From Taxillus chinensis (taxonomy: Eukaryota; Streptophyta; Magnoliopsida; Santalales; Loranthaceae), in contig CM042091.1 in assembly GCA_023512835.1 (NCBI GenBank), positions 24,073,506-24,137,505 of the forward strand: a stretch of 64,000 nt of DNA. The letters are read 5' to 3'. Both the position numbers and the translations under genes were made by a program. Positions 22,170-35,242 of this stretch are shown in pieces. Position 1 is the stretch's first letter, and every line of letters begins with the position of its first letter. The notes under the pieces are model-generated. The model was given only the letters and a program-made list of their open reading frames with translations, was not told where the DNA came from and did no database searches.

Positions 22170-22800
22170 AGCCTTTTCACCTTCTTTTAAGTTCCAAAAT
22201 TTTTAAACCATCATTTCAAGGATTTTTTTCACTTCAAAATTTCAATTTCCTGTTAATCTCAAGAATTTCTCATTGCCGTTTTCAAATTCACGTTAATCTC
22301 AAGGATTTTTCAGTTCAAGTTTTTAATTTCCTGTTATCTCAAAGATTTTTCATTCCCATCAATCTCAATCATTTTTCATTCTCATTTTTAAATTCCTTTT
22401 ATCTCAAGGCCTTTTTATTCCCTGTTTTAAAAACCTCAAGGGCCTTTCCATTCCAAAATTTTAAATTCCTGTTCATCTCAAGGATTTTTATTCCTTTTTT
22501 TAACCTCAAGGGCCTTTTAATTTCAAAATTTTCAATTCCTGTTAATCTCAAAGATTTTTATTCCCTATTTTAAACCTCAAGGGCCTTTCCATTTCAAGAT
22601 TTTCAATTCCTGTTAATCTCAAGGATTTTTATTCCCTGTTTTGAACCTTAAGTGCCTTTTCCTTTCAAGTTTTCAATCCCCATTAATCTCTAGGACTTTT
22701 ATTTGCCGTTTTTAAACCTCAAGGGCTTTTCCGTTTAGCGTTTTAACTTCCTTTTAAATCTCCTTTTACCTCAAGGGCCTCTCCATTTTCCAAGTGTTTG
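22170..22800 (+). repeat. Degenerate tandem array (unit about 65-75 bp)
   Basis: Repeats of ctgttaatctcaaggatttttattccc / cctcaagggcctttccatttc, about nine imperfect copies. It takes the same position before the PPT as the 130-bp array at 16333 but has a different unit. Confidence 0.75.
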
Positions 22801-22953
22801 CATTTTTCAACTCAAAACCCAAGTGCTCCGATTCTTAGCAGAACCATCCCTTGGTAACAGGTAAGCCAGGTAAGCAATCCAACCCATCCAAAACAAGTCC
22901 ACCCTATCTTTGTACACTGTTTGTACACAAATGATACAAAAAGAGGGGCAGCT

Positions 22954-25900
22954 ATTGGACCTCATTTTGTCCGAGTTGGACATATTTTGTCAAGTTTAAT
23001 TTTCTTCTATGCTACCTCCGCTTTCCGTAGAATTTTCTAGGACGATAGAGTCGTGACCGTTGAGCCACAAATGCCTAATTTTAAGGATTTATTTAGAAAG
23101 GCCTTCAAATGCCAAAGAGTCCATCCCAGGCGATAGAAAATCAAATTTGAGGATCAACGCCTTTGACCGCACTCGATTTCGAGATCAAACGAAAAAGTTA
23201 TAGTCAAAATACCGTTTGAACCGCTAATAACGGTCAAACAATAATTGACTTTCAAAATAGCAATTCGGATCAGGTCACGAACCTCATTTTCCTATTTTGC
23301 TTGTCGTTCTGAGAAATTTTGATATATATATATATTGCATATTTTAGCTCCTGGAGCATTTTAAAAAAAATAATAAAAAATATATGTTTTCCAGTGATAA
23401 AATAGTTTCGGGACGCGCGATCGGCTAGTCCCGAAAATAAAATTATTTTCAAATAAAAATAACACGGAGTCATTCGTCATGACGCCCTGAATCTAAAAAT
23501 CATTTTCGTAGAATTTTTTAAACCCAAGCCGCCTTTCCGAGTCCAAAACTTAAAAACATCAGTTAAAAAATGCCTGATTGAAAAAAATCAAAAACCCTAG
23601 CCACTATCTCTTTCTTTTTCTCGCCTACCCCTGTCCACGTGTCATCCCCTCATTAGCCTAAGGATAAAACAAAATAAAAATCAAACAAGAAAATAAGAAA
23701 GGAAAAGCAAAAAGAAAAATAAAAATAAAAAAACAAAAAAACAGCATAGCCTTATCTCTTCGTGTCGTCTTCCTATCTCTCTCTCCCTCCCTCGCGTCAT
23801 CTTCCTCACCTCCACACTGGACAGCCATGGTAGCCCATCATGAACCTACCTCCTTTTCTCCCTCTTCCTCGGCCAACCTCCTCCACGCCAGCCACACCTC
23901 GCCCCATTCCTCCTTTTATCTCTCTCGGCCGAACCAAACCCAAGCCAGACTGGGTTCTTACACGAACCCTTCTCCAAACCAAATTCTCGCTGCCCCAAAT
24001 CGAGTTTCAAACCCTAAACTCCATCCCCTATATAATCCCCATGGCCAATCTACTGCAGGGGGGCTCTCCTCTCCTCTAAAAAGCCAAAATCCGAAAAACA
24101 CAAAATTCCCCTTTTCTTCGCCTCCTTCTTTGTCGACAACCCTACCCCCTCTTGGTTGGAGATCCTCCTGCCATTCGATGTGGAGCACAGTTCGGCCAGA
24201 ATCATCCCCTTAGCCCAGAATCGCACCACCAGTTGTTTAACCGAGCCTGGCCCAACATTTGTTGCCATTGCCGCGCAACGCCCCGCACGTGAAGAAGGAG
24301 GTCAAGAGGTAGTCCGGTGTGCCATAGAAGGCAAGCGGCATTCGAGGAATCAAGGCATCCCGGTTTCGTAATATTGTAGGAAGAGGGTGCGATTGCTTTC
24401 CATTTGTAATAGTTTGTTCTTGCTTACTCTACCTCTGGTCATCATCTAGTTCCATGCTTGTTTACATTTCTTATTAGACGTTTTCCCCTGGTTTGGGTTG
24501 TTATTTTATTGCTATTGTGTTATCATCATTTTGCTTACGGTTTAATCCATTGGGTCTTTGGCGTGTCTTGCGTTGTTTCGTTTTGGGTCCAACTGGGTTT
24601 TGGCTATGCTAAGTTTCTGTTAAAACAAGTGTAATCTAGTCTCATGTTCCTATTCTTTTATGGTCTGTTGGGTTTCATTCGTCCATAATTTGTTGCTTTC
24701 GTGATGGTATGTTGAAAAAGCCTCTATTTGCACGTAGTTTTGATCTGTATTATGTTACTTTGAAAGGATGATGGAATTCGTCTCTCCCATGTTTTTTTGG
24801 CTGTGGCTTGATCTGTTGATTCATTGTCTAAGTAGTGAATATTTATACAAATCTAAAAATAAAAAACAAAAAAACAAATGGAAAATGTTGTGTGCAGTTG
24901 AGACGTTACCCCAGTCTCAATCGGCCTTGTTGCGTTTCTTACACTAATGCTACATTGTTTGTCTATTTACCTTTGCTATTTGTTTTCCTTTTTGTTTTGC
25001 TCTTGTTGGCGTGCCTCCCGTCCTCGGCCCTATGGTTCTTGGCATGCATTTTATTTTGTTTATGCTATCTCTTCTGGGTTGTTTGTCCTCTCCTTTAAGT
25101 CCCCTTCGATGGTTATCGTCATCTGATGGTGAGGTTGATTGAGTACCGTCACGATTGGTGGCGTCAATTTACTCTATCATGCAAAATTATGGTTGTATTA
25201 TGTTATTTGTTTTTATGCCATTTATTCTCTTCATGTAAGATCAGCGCCAGTGTTGGTTGCTTTATTTTGTTTCATCATTGTTAGTGGCCATAGGAAAAAT
25301 GTTAGCTGGGCCACTGAAAACCTTATAAGTATGGGTTATTGAGATGTACTTTACAAACCAAAAAAAAAGGAAAAAGAGAGAAAAAAATAGGGAGAGATTT
25401 TGCTTTTTGCTTTGTGGATGACATGATCACACACTACACAAAAAGAAAAAAACATTTTAAATAAAAAATGTTAAAAAAAAAAAAGAGAGAAAAAAAAAGT
25501 AAGAAAAAAAAAGAAAAAAACTTTTCAAACACTTGGTCTTTTAAAACATTTTGGGTTTTTCAATAATATTTTTAATATTTTGAACATCTTTTTTTAAAAA
25601 AATATTTTTAACCACTTGAGCTTTTCAATTACTTTGGCCTTTCCACACTTAGCATTTTCTTTTACCATTTCTTCTTACTTGTGGCATTGCTATAGGCATT
25701 TAGCTTAGGACTTATAATTAATTTAACTTTGGTTATCCTTTGGACCTTTAGATGACTTAGATAAAAAATAACAAAAAAAAACAAAACACCCCAAAAACGG
25801 TTGGTGGCAACTCTGTTTATTTCATCACCCTTCGGGTGAAGGACGGGGGAAATCGCACCCCATAAGCGGTTTCCCTCCCGGACGGAATCCGGTGATGACA
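22954..25900 (+). repeat. Long LTR 2 of Ogre-like element (2,947 bp)
   Basis: Starts TATTGGACCT (LTR 1 has TGTTGGACCC) after a PPT and ends ccggtgatgaca at 25900. TATA-like ctatataatcccc near 24027. It lacks the (CT)n block of LTR 1. It abuts a gypsy integrase reading frame at 25901, so it was inserted into or joined to that element. Confidence 0.8.
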
Positions 25901-27120
25901 GTACATCTTCGTACCCCCTGGATGCACAACAACTCTAGATTGATGGAAATCCCTCATCACCTCATCTCTGAGAGAAGAAGCCACTACCAATCGTCCTTGA
26001 AAGGACAACTCATGCTCAGGACCCTCGGTCCAATCCCTAGATAGCTCACTAGCCTTAATGTGGGCACGAAGAACCTCACACTCAATATCACCCAACTGTC
26101 CCTCCCAGACTCACTGGTGCAACTCAGGCACAACAAGAATAAGACTCAGGACTGTCCCACCATCATGAGCAATAGGCTGTAACTACTCCATCAACTTCCA
26201 CTCTCACTGCCACCTTAGCTTTACCTTTCCTGCTCAACACATCAGCCACGACATTACCCTTGCCTAGGGTGTAGGAAAGAGTAAAATCAAAGGTCTGCAA
26301 ATACTCCACCCATCTCCTCTGCCTCAAATTCAAGTCCCTTTGAGTAAAGATGTACTAAAGGCTCTTGTGATCTGAGATCACCACAAACTTTACCCCCAGT
26401 AGATAATGCTGCCAACTCTTCAAGGCAAAGATAACAGCCGCCAACTCAAGGTCATGGGTAGGGTAATTCTGCTCATGAGATTTTAACTCCCTCGACCGAT
26501 AAGCTACTACACTGTGCTCTTGCATAAGTACACGCCCCAAACCAATCCTAGATGTATCACAATACACCTCATATGGGACGTCCTCCCTAAGTAACCTCAA
26601 CACAGGTGCAGTAGTCAAACGAGTCTTGAGAGCCTCAAATACCTACTAACACTTGTCAGTCTACTCAAACTTCACTCCCTTCCTGGTCAATGCCATCATA
26701 GGAGCTGCCAAACGGGAGAATCCTTCTACAAAACGACAGTAATACCCCGCCAAGCCAAGAAAACTACAAATCTCAAAAACATTGGTTGGCCTCTCCCACG
26801 ATCATATAACCTCGATCTTAGCTGGGTTCACTCTAACCCCCTCAGCTGATACTACATGGCCAAGAAAATGAACCTCCTCCATCCAAAACTCATATTTGCT
26901 AAACTTAGCAAACAGCTGCTGGTCCCTCAAGGTTTGCAACATTGTTGCTAAATACTCCACGTGCTCCCTCTCGATCTTGGAATACACCAAAATATCGTTA
27001 ATAAACACCACCATGAAAGAATTCAAGTATGGAGCAAAAACCTGATTTATCAAATGCATGAACACTGCTGGTGCATTAGTGAGCCCAAAAGGCATCACTA
27101 CCCACTCATAATGCCCATAC
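25901..27120 (-). pseudogene. Chromovirus-type Ty3/gypsy pol fragment (RT, RNase H, integrase start)
   Basis: Minus strand. [22 protein letters not shown], then [10 protein letters not shown] where YVDD/FIDD is usual (catalytic Asp changed to Asn), and [14 protein letters not shown]. RNase [58 protein letters not shown]. After stops and frame changes an integrase N-terminus reads DFHQSRVVVHPGGTKMY and is cut at 25901 by the Ogre-like LTR. The 5' side is cut at 27121 by another LTR. Chromovirus (Tekay/Del-like) assignment is from motif similarity. Confidence 0.85.
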
Positions 27121-28790
27121 TGTAAGGACCCGTGTTCCGGGACGTGAAGAGTTAACCGCAGTTTTGCCTTTTGGAGTAACAAATTGTTGGGTTTTGAGGA
27201 GTTTTATTTCGACACACATTGGCTATAACACCTTTTATGATGATGAGGAAGCTTGAGGCAAAATTTGAGCCCAAAAGGAGGTGCCTACGACAATGGTTGT
27301 CACGGGCAGAGTTTTTTTTTTCATGGGAGCCTTCCTAACGTTGTTCTAAGGCTTGGGGAAAAATCCTAGGGAATTTGGAGGTGCTCGTGACAATGGCCTT
27401 TGTCACGTGCAGCCTCCATTAGCTTGGCTTTGTGATCCTTGTAACTTTTTCCCAAAGAACCATGTTGAAATTATGGATATTTTGTCATATATGGATGTTA
27501 GAAAGTTGTAGTGTGTATCAAAACTACGTCGTTTTGATGTCAAGGTGACTATATAAAAAGGTGGAGCTTTAAGGATTAAGGCTTCTTCATTCTTGTAACC
27601 CTTGCATCCGTCACATACAGAGAGAGAGAGAGAGTGAGAGACGGCCAGAGAGAGAGAGAGACGGCAAGAGAGGGAGAGAGGGACGATCCAAGGCCGACGA
27701 TCTAAGGTTCCTGTTGACGACGGGAGACCGGAGGCGTTGAGGTAGCTAGGATACAACGATCTGTTGTATTCCCAAATTCTAGAGGTAGGGATTCGTTGTC
27801 AACCTTGTACCCCTCCCAAATCCTGGATTTTCACTTGTCATAAATGAATTCTGGAATTTTGGTAATGGATCTGTTGTGATTCTTCTCTTAACCCCAATTC
27901 TGTGAATGAGATGATGAATATATATATGTATATGCATGTGTTGGACTAATATGAGATTTTTAAAGAACACCTACATAGGTAAAATTGTAAACTATGACTG
28001 TTATTGAGAATGTTGTTGCACTGCATGAGCTGAGTGCACTATTGAGTTATATTGTTATGCCTGAGTTGTGCTTGCTGAGCTATATTAACATGTTTGAATT
28101 GAGATATGTTGCTGAGTACCTTGTACTAAATTAAAATATATTGTTGAGTGCCTTGTACTGAATTGAGATATATGCCTGAGTTGCATTACTGAGATACACT
28201 TGTGCTTGAGCTGTGTTTACTGGGATGTACTGGGATGTAATTATTGAGATGCTATGAATTTGTGATTGAGATTGAGTACCCAAATGCATGTGGATTGAAC
28301 TGAGTTATGGGCCAGGCACAATTACAGGACCCTTTGAGATTTGTCCAGGACTGCGGTCCTGAGTCTCGGTGTAGCACTCATGACGGTGGGCTAAGTCTGC
28401 ACCCATTCTTGAGGGTAGGTATGGCATCCGAGGAGGTGATGGCCATATCTGACTCGGGTGGAAAATGTTGCATTGGTGTCCATGCAACATTCGCCTGGAT
28501 GTGGTATGTCATGTCGCCATGGTGGCGGGGTGTCCTCTACCATCCAGTGTAGGCACAAGTAAATGGTGTTACTGGGTGATGTTTGGTGCTTAACTTTAGG
28601 CACAGCACGAGCACAAGCATACACTTGTCATGCATATTGTAGAGTGGGACGGGTCTGGGGAGACTGGAACCCTACTGAGCTATGGTTTGCTCACCCCTCC
28701 TATAAACTGTTCTTTTGCAGGGTCTAGCAGGTGGTAGGTGAAAGAGCTGTGGTGGTAGGCCACTGAGGCAATAATAAATAAAGAGGTTAA
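27121..28790 (+). repeat. Chromovirus-type LTR, plus orientation, 3' end unclear
   Basis: Starts TGTAAGGACCCGTGTTCC directly after the gypsy RT frame. Contains gacaatggcctttgtcacgtgcagcc (27391-27415), TATA-like gactatataaaaagg (27549), a GA-rich leader (27615-27680) and the family signature gagctatggtttgctcacccc (28678). It blends near 28790 into an oppositely oriented copy. Short ORFs inside have no recognisable domain. Confidence 0.65.
28464..28491. other. Perfect 10-bp inverted repeat (hairpin) inside LTR
   Basis: AATGTTGCAT, 8-base loop, ATGCAACATT. It lies in the transcribed half of the LTR, downstream of the TATA-like box. Confidence 0.8.
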
Positions 28791-29436
28791 AACAGCATTT
28801 AAAACACAACCACAGCCACACGGGCTTCCACAACCACGACCACACACGGCTCCACGGCCTACATAGGCTACCACAACCACAACCACATAGGCTCCACCGC
28901 CACTCAGGCTCCACAATCCCATATAGCACATACAATCACAACACAATATTATGCATTCATAACACAAATAAAACACTAGTATTCAACATCACACATACCA
29001 TAATTTTCATATTCACATATTATATTCTCAAACATAATTTCCCTAGAAAGCACAAGGTTTCCCCACGAGGCCCTACCGCGGGACTAACCCTAATGAACAA
29101 GACCACCGAACGAATAGCGCAAACACCCCAACAACCTCCAAGGTCCACTGCCACGAGAACGGACCCAAAATCCCCAGACCCCAGACTCAGCGACATATTC
29201 AAACATAATTTGCCATTGAAGGCGAACATTCATATAGGAGATCACACAAATATGAATTTACATATATATATATATATATAAACATGTGTAATTTACAAAT
29301 CACCTACCACAAGACCTGAGAACAGAATAGGTTCAGGAAGAACAGAATCCCTACCTCAAAAGGATCCTCCTTGCTCTTGCTCCCAAACTAGATGTCATCC
29401 ACCCACACGAATCACGACAGCAACAATCAAGAGAAG

Positions 29437-29484
<48 letters not shown>

Positions 29485-30025
29485 TTGAGGGGGCTGACGA
29501 AATGAACCCTAAACCTAAAACAACGAGATCTCAACCTCCTTATAAAGACACAACACTTATCAAAACAACGTAGTTTTGATAAGTGAAACATGTGTATCAA
29601 AACGACATAGTTTTGATAAGTGAAACATGTTTTAACCTTCCACTTCCACACAGGACAAAATACCCATAATTGGGAAAAGATTATCAGCATAACAAAATGA
29701 AGGTGACGGTGCAAAAACATGGCTGCACGTGACAAAGGCCATTGTCATGTGCAACCTCCAAATAGCCTAGGATTTTGCCACTAGCTTTAGAACTTAGTTG
29801 GGAAGGCTCCCATGCAAAAGCATCATTGCACGTGACAAAGGTCATTGTCACGTGCAGCCTCTAAATGCTCCCTCTTAAGCTCATCTCTTGCTTCATGCTT
29901 GCTCATCTATATACAAAGTGTTCTAGCGAATGTGTATGAGAAGAAATCTCCCAAATGCCTGACAATTGTCACTCAAAAGGCATAACTATGACTAACTCCT
30001 CACATCCCAAAACACAGGTCATTAC
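28791..30025 (-). repeat. Chromovirus-type LTR, minus orientation
   Basis: Minus strand starts TGTAATGACCTGTGTTTTGG at 30025 and is homologous to the start of the 27121 LTR (gaggagttag..., gcacgtgacaatggcctttgtcacgtgc). It has a TATA-like tctttataagg (29545) and a (GA)n leader. The two LTRs converge near 28790 and form a large imperfect inverted repeat. Confidence 0.6.
29439..29482 (+). repeat. (TC)n microsatellite
   Basis: 22 perfect TC units, in the leader part of the minus-oriented LTR. Confidence 0.95.
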
Positions 30026-30777
30026 AACCCAAAACCTGCTACAATCTCATACATGACATGCACAAACCATACAAGAAAAACCACTCACGTAATAAAACTA
30101 TGTCACAAAATAAATAGGGTCATCAGCCCTAAAACACGGTGTCTCTAATAAATACACCAATCTCAAGTAAATACATGAGTCTCAGTCTCATCAATTACAA
30201 TGTATTAAATAAAATAACAAATCAAATACACATGCTTCCATAGTGGTGAAACCTCCTAACACCTGCTAGGCCCTGCAGAAATACATTAAAGGTGGGTGAG
30301 CAAACCATAACTCAGTAGGGGTTATACCTCCCTAGACCAACCCAACATCTCCTCCACAATATGCACAGTATGAATATGTGTGTTACACAATGTACTTAAA
30401 ATAATAAATAATAGTACACATGCTTCCCTCAATGGGACCTCAATACTTGGGTCCATTCTTGGACCATCCTCTTAATGGGACCTCAATAACTCATGTCCAT
30501 CCCATGGACTATTCCCTCCATGGAACTTCAATATCTCATGTCGAATCCAGGACTGTCCCCTCAATGGGACCTCAATAACTCATGTCCATCCCATGGACTG
30601 TTCCCTTGTTGGAACCCCAATTTCACACATTCAAGTAAAATTAACACAATACACAAATACCTCATCACACATCACTATTACAGAATAATAATTCTCACAC
30701 ATTCACCCCAAAAATACAATATATCTCAATATGATTTCCCACAACATCTCTATTTCATATACATATATTACAACACA

Positions 30778-30837
<60 letters not shown>

Positions 30838-30838
30838 C
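30026..30838 (-). repeat. Chromovirus-type LTR fragment with (CA)n(TA)n end
   Basis: Homologous to the solo LTR L (33240-33770 and 37382 onward): acaatctcat...gcacaaaccatac, gtgggtgagcaaaccata and repeated cctcaatgggacctcaat. Cut at 30025 by the start of another LTR. On the other side it ends in a (CA)19(TA)10-type microsatellite (30780-30838) next to the relic of element D. Confidence 0.6.
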
Positions 30839-30842
30839 TCAA

Positions 30843-32738
30843 GCACCATAAGGCACCTCCCAAGCTCTAACTCTTTGAACTAGGACACAGGTCCTCAAAT
30901 TTCCTTTTTCCTTGGGTGCTAAAGTTTTGGCCTTAACTACACGAGCCTCCCCTTTGTCATTTGGTATAGGTGCTACTGCTTCGGTGATAATAGTAACAAC
31001 CTTAGCTCCACAATCAAAGACTACTATTCCACCTAAAATAAATCCATTCAACAGTTTAGATGTGCTTACTAAATATACATTCGTTAGTTTAGTTGTGAAG
31101 TCCGGAGGACATTCAGCAACAGATGGGGAAGCTAACTCTTTAGAGCCTAATCATGGTTTGACTCGGACAACATCCGGATCAATCCTAAACCTAGAGGCTA
31201 TCTCACCCGATTTTAGCCACTTACGGTTTATTTCATTTTTCTTTTCTAGTTCATTTTCAAGTCTTTTTAAGTTTATTATTAGGCTTGTCAAGTTTGTGTT
31301 GACTAAATGGTTTTTAGATCTAAGATTTTGATACCAAAACTCTTTACTCCTAAGATTGGTAAAATCCTTTTCACGATTTGATATCGTTCGTTTAAGTCTT
31401 TTAGCCTGCCTGTCCATGTCTTAGAACATCTGAGTAATCATTAATTTTTTACTCTTTTCATGATCACATTTTGTAGTAAGAGATTCTTTTTTATTTAGTA
31501 GCTTAGGGTCAAAAGGTACCTCTACATTTTCCAGGAGGCAGATGTTTGCTTTCTCGGTTGGCTCCTCTTCTGAGGATTCATTCTCTTCTTCTGTGCTGCT
31601 TTGGTACTATGAAACAAATGCGTTCCTTCTTGGAGTTCTCAGAGGTCGACCGACGGAACCTGTCCTTGTCACTTTTTTATGCAGTTTTATCCTTGGACTT
31701 CGATGGACAGTCCACAGCAGAGTGACTGGGTTTTTCACAGTTGTAACAGTCATGTATGTGGAGACTTGACCATTCGGTCCTTTTGGGGGATGATGAGGAT
31801 CCTCCTTTTCTTCCTTTCCTTCTTTTTGTCAAAAGTCTGTTAAATGACTTTAGAAGAAGAGCGATCTCCTCAAAATCGTAGTTAGAGCTTTCTTACCCTT
31901 TAGACTTTGGCTCCTAAATGTTTAAATGTTCGCCCATGGCTTTAAAAGCCACCCCCTTTTCTTTCCGAGATATCTTCTTATCTTGGTCAATAAATTGAAA
32001 TTTGACTTTGTGAGTCCTCAGCTCTCCATATATTTCCTCAAGGGGTGTGTACATCCAGTGCTTGGTGGCTTATATTTGAAGCTACTTGGAATAGTAGTGA
32101 TCAAGCAAAGAGCAAAAGAATCTATCATTTATTTGAAACTCAGAGTAGTGCCCATCAATAACTTTTGGATCAAGAATGAGCTTGTCAAATCGTCTGTAAA
32201 TGTTTTTAAGTGATTCACCAGGCTTGTGCATGAAGCTCTTGAACTTCTACTTGAATGTGTAAATAATATTCTGCCTTTGGGATTGATTGCCCTCGTAGAC
32301 AATTATTAGTTTGTCCTAGACCACCTTTGTATTCGTGCAACTTTAGACATCTACAAAAAAGTTTGTGTCCAAAGATGTTGTGAGATAACCCAGAGCTTTC
32401 TCATTAGCATACTGCCAAGCCCTTTTCTCATTTGTCAGCTCAGCGTCTATCTTGGGCCTTTTTACTTCATTCTCCCTAATTGTCATCGGGATTAGAAGTT
32501 CCTGGTAAAGGCATGGCCACATCAGATGATCATGACAGGTCATAAATGTTTGCATGCGGACCTTCCACTGTGATAAGAGTTCGGGTGTGAATTTTGGAGG
32601 TTTGCTCAGAGTCAATAAGAAGCTCCTCATAGGTGGAGCATCGGCCTTAGTATTTGGATTTGTATGGCCATCATCACCATGATTGTTGTTGTTAATGGGC
32701 TCCAAAAAGTTGGTGTTGAAGTTAACATTGTATAACAT
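30843..32738 (-). pseudogene. Copia gag and C-terminal extension of element D
   Basis: Starts MLYNVNFNTNFLEPINNNNH at 32738. LSKPPKFTPELLSQWKVRMQ, LMWPCLYQELLIPM and RAWQYANEKALGYLTTSLDT align with the A and C gags. After TAG/TAA stops from about 32340 it reads NQSQRQNIIYTF, HKPGESLKNIYRRFDKLIL, GVAFKAM in broken frames. A degraded knuckle lies near 31740. A Lys/Glu-rich helical stretch follows (LKRTISNREKDFTNL, 31417-31151), then two short open segments. No protease, integrase or RT is seen before it stops at the microsatellite at 30838. Confidence 0.75.
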
Positions 32739-32806
32739 GCTGCTTTCATTTGCTATTGCTTGATTAGTAAAGGATAGAGGGATCTCTACTTAAGTATGTA
32801 GAACTC

Positions 32807-32818
32807 ACTTTGATACGA
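32807..32818 (-). other. Degenerate primer binding site of element D
   Basis: Minus strand TCGTATCAAAGT, 2 bp after the LTR end GGGACCATCA. Same place and spacing as in C, with changes at three bases. Confidence 0.6.
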
Positions 32819-32820
32819 CT

Positions 32821-33127
32821 TGATGGTCCCAGAAAGCCTAGAGGGGGGTGAATAGGCTCTTTGGAAAAATTTTATTAAGCTTTGGAAGGTAGCTAGATTC
32901 TGATTGGAAGATTAAATCAGTGGGGAAGACAATTAGATCTAGTAGAGGTATTTTATTTTATTATCAAGAGATAATTACAAAAAAATGGAAAGTAGGTTAA
33001 GTTGTTTACATAGGATTTTAATCTAATAAAAGAATATCTCTCTGGTTTACGAAGAGCACTCTAGAACTTTTCTATTAAGATTACAAACACACACTCTAGC
33101 ACACTGAGTTCTATTATAAGCACTTCT
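32821..33127 (-). repeat. 5' LTR of element D, distal part
   Basis: Minus strand from the TSD of LTR L to gggaccatca. It continues the LTR segment at 38389-39324. The join aaaagaagtgcttataatagaactc corresponds to the TATA region of the C LTR (gtgctatatataagttg). Confidence 0.75.
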
Positions 33128-33772
33128 TGTCACGCCCCAAATTTTCCAACACCGAAGAACAAGTTAGTGATGCCCTATGCCTCGCACCCAAAAGGACAAG
33201 GGGTTGGTGGATGACTACCTATATAAGGCTCCCTCTAGGGTGCTACTCAAAACCTATTACAATCTCATTCAATGTTATGCACAAACCATACAATAAACAC
33301 TCAGTTTACATAACAATAAGTCAGCTAGTATATAGAATCACCAGCCACAAAACTTGATGTCTCAACAGTAAATATTATCAAATGTATACATAGGTCTCAA
33401 TCTCAAAACATTACAATGTCTCAACCATAATACAATTCAAAGAAAGAAACTAAATAAAAAATGGAATGTTCCTGCCTCTACAGCGGGGTGATCTCTTATC
33501 TTCAACTAGGACCTGTAAGAGAGACATCAAAGGTGGGTGAACAAACCATAGCTCAATATAGATCAAGTCTCCATGTACTAACCCTATATCTCTACCTCTA
33601 AATGCTCTGTGTACACAAATATCAGTGTAGTAATGTGTAAATATAAAATAAACATGCATCACAATCACATAACAAACAACGAGAATAGCACAAAGGTATT
33701 TTGCCCACTCTAGGACTGTCCCCTCACTGGGACCTCAATTCTCTGTCCCCTCAATGGGACCTCAATTCTTTG

Positions 33773-35178
33773 TGTTGGATCAAGCCCATAATTTGGATTA
33801 TGTAAATAAAACCCTATGTAATTTGATCTAAGACTTTTGTTGTTTCATTTTACGTTATTGCAAAAGATATTAACTTAATCCGGACCTACACTCGTGAGAG
33901 CAAAGCAAAGGACAGGATACATAATCTTAATCCGGACAAGAGTAAGTGTCATCAAATACTTGGTATATAACCAAGTCTTTACTTCATACGGAATAAGGAT
34001 CATTTGTACGGACTAATGAGTTAAACCTACAGACTAAGGAATCTGCACCTAACACTTTAAACGGACAAAGTCAAATAGATGCGGAGTAAGAATCCTAGTC
34101 TATAAGTCGCACGGAGTAAGTCACAGTTATCAAGGAGTAAAAAGGCTAAGTCTTCTACTCAAGTGGACTAAGGAAAAGAATCATGGAGTAAGAAATTCGG
34201 AGTATTCTATACATGCGGAGTAAGGAACGACTTATGCGGAATAAGGACCCGAGTCTTTATTTCGCACGGAGTAAGGAAACTAGATGCGGAGTAAGGAATC
34301 CGAATTTGTTACTCTTGTGGAGTAAGGATGTGCTGATATGGAGTAAGCCATCCGGTCCTTTAACTCATACGGAGTAAGGAACTCTCACGGAGTAAGGAAG
34401 CACTGATGCGGAGTAAGCACTCTGACCTTCTCATTCATATGAAGTAAGGAAGCGCTGACATGGAATAAGGATTCCAGTACTGAATTGATACGGAGTAAGC
34501 AATCACTGTCACGGAGTAAGGATCCGAGCTTAGCTTAACACGGAGTAAGGAACCTTACACCGGATATAAAAAGACGTTGCTTCAACTTATCTCTTTGCAT
34601 TCAAAGTCACTAGCTCACTGTTTCCCGATGTAAGACAAACTCGTTGAGAACCTAAAGCATCTTACATGTGGATCATCCGGATATGTGGACACAACTTAGA
34701 CTGAACTTGGGAACTCACGAACGCACTTATGTTTTACAAACCAAAGACGTTGAGCTCCATATCCTTAACACTTAAGACAGAGAGGATTCCGATGAACAGT
34801 CAATGTGCACATAGTCTGAAACAACAAGTTCCAAGACTGTCTCTCAAGAATGTGCTATATATAAGTTGTTGATGTTCGTGAGTCAAAAATTAGCGGTGTA
34901 TAAGAGCTCAAGTAAATTATAAAGGCTAGGGTGTGAGTACATTGTAAAACAGAGTGTTAGAGAGTTGTTAAGAACATCAAAAAGCTTTTCAAGCTTTAAT
35001 CTACTTCCATTTTGTTATACTTATCATTTTGATAATAAAACAAAATACTCGACTATCTGGTTATCATCTGCATCGATTCTATCTCTTAACCAGATAAGTG
35101 TTGTGTCAAAAGAGTTAGAAAAGAGTTTCGATAAGAGCCTATTCAACCCCCCCCCCTTTAGGCTCCAAGGGACCAACA
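33773..35178 (+). repeat. 5' LTR of element C (1,406 bp)
   Basis: TGTTGGATCAAGCCC to GGGACCAACA. U3 has about 20 variants of cGGAGTAAGGa (34000-34560). Inverted repeat TGTAAGAC/TCTTACA at 34629-34666, TATA-like ctatatataag at 34856, C-rich run before the end. Confidence 0.9.
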
Positions 35179-35180
35179 AG

Positions 35181-35192
35181 TGGTATCAGAGC
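35181..35192 (+). other. Primer binding site of element C
   Basis: TGGTATCAGAGC, full initiator tRNA-Met type, 2 bp after the LTR. Confidence 0.9.
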
Positions 35193-35242
35193 AAGTTTTA
35201 CCTACTCAAAGTAGAGATCCCACTCTTTCTCTCTCTCATCAA

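Larger units (their letters stand above)
20881..22953 (+). other. Internal region of Ogre-like element 2 without coding sense
   Basis: Between the two long LTRs. No gag or pol motif is readable in six frames. It holds a 3-copy array at 21040-21220, AT-rich DNA, a second array at 22170-22800, then the conserved 3' segment and PPT (aaaaagaggggcagc). No TGG-type primer site follows LTR 1 within 10 bp, so this may be only the 3' end of a second element rather than a complete short internal region. Confidence 0.6.
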
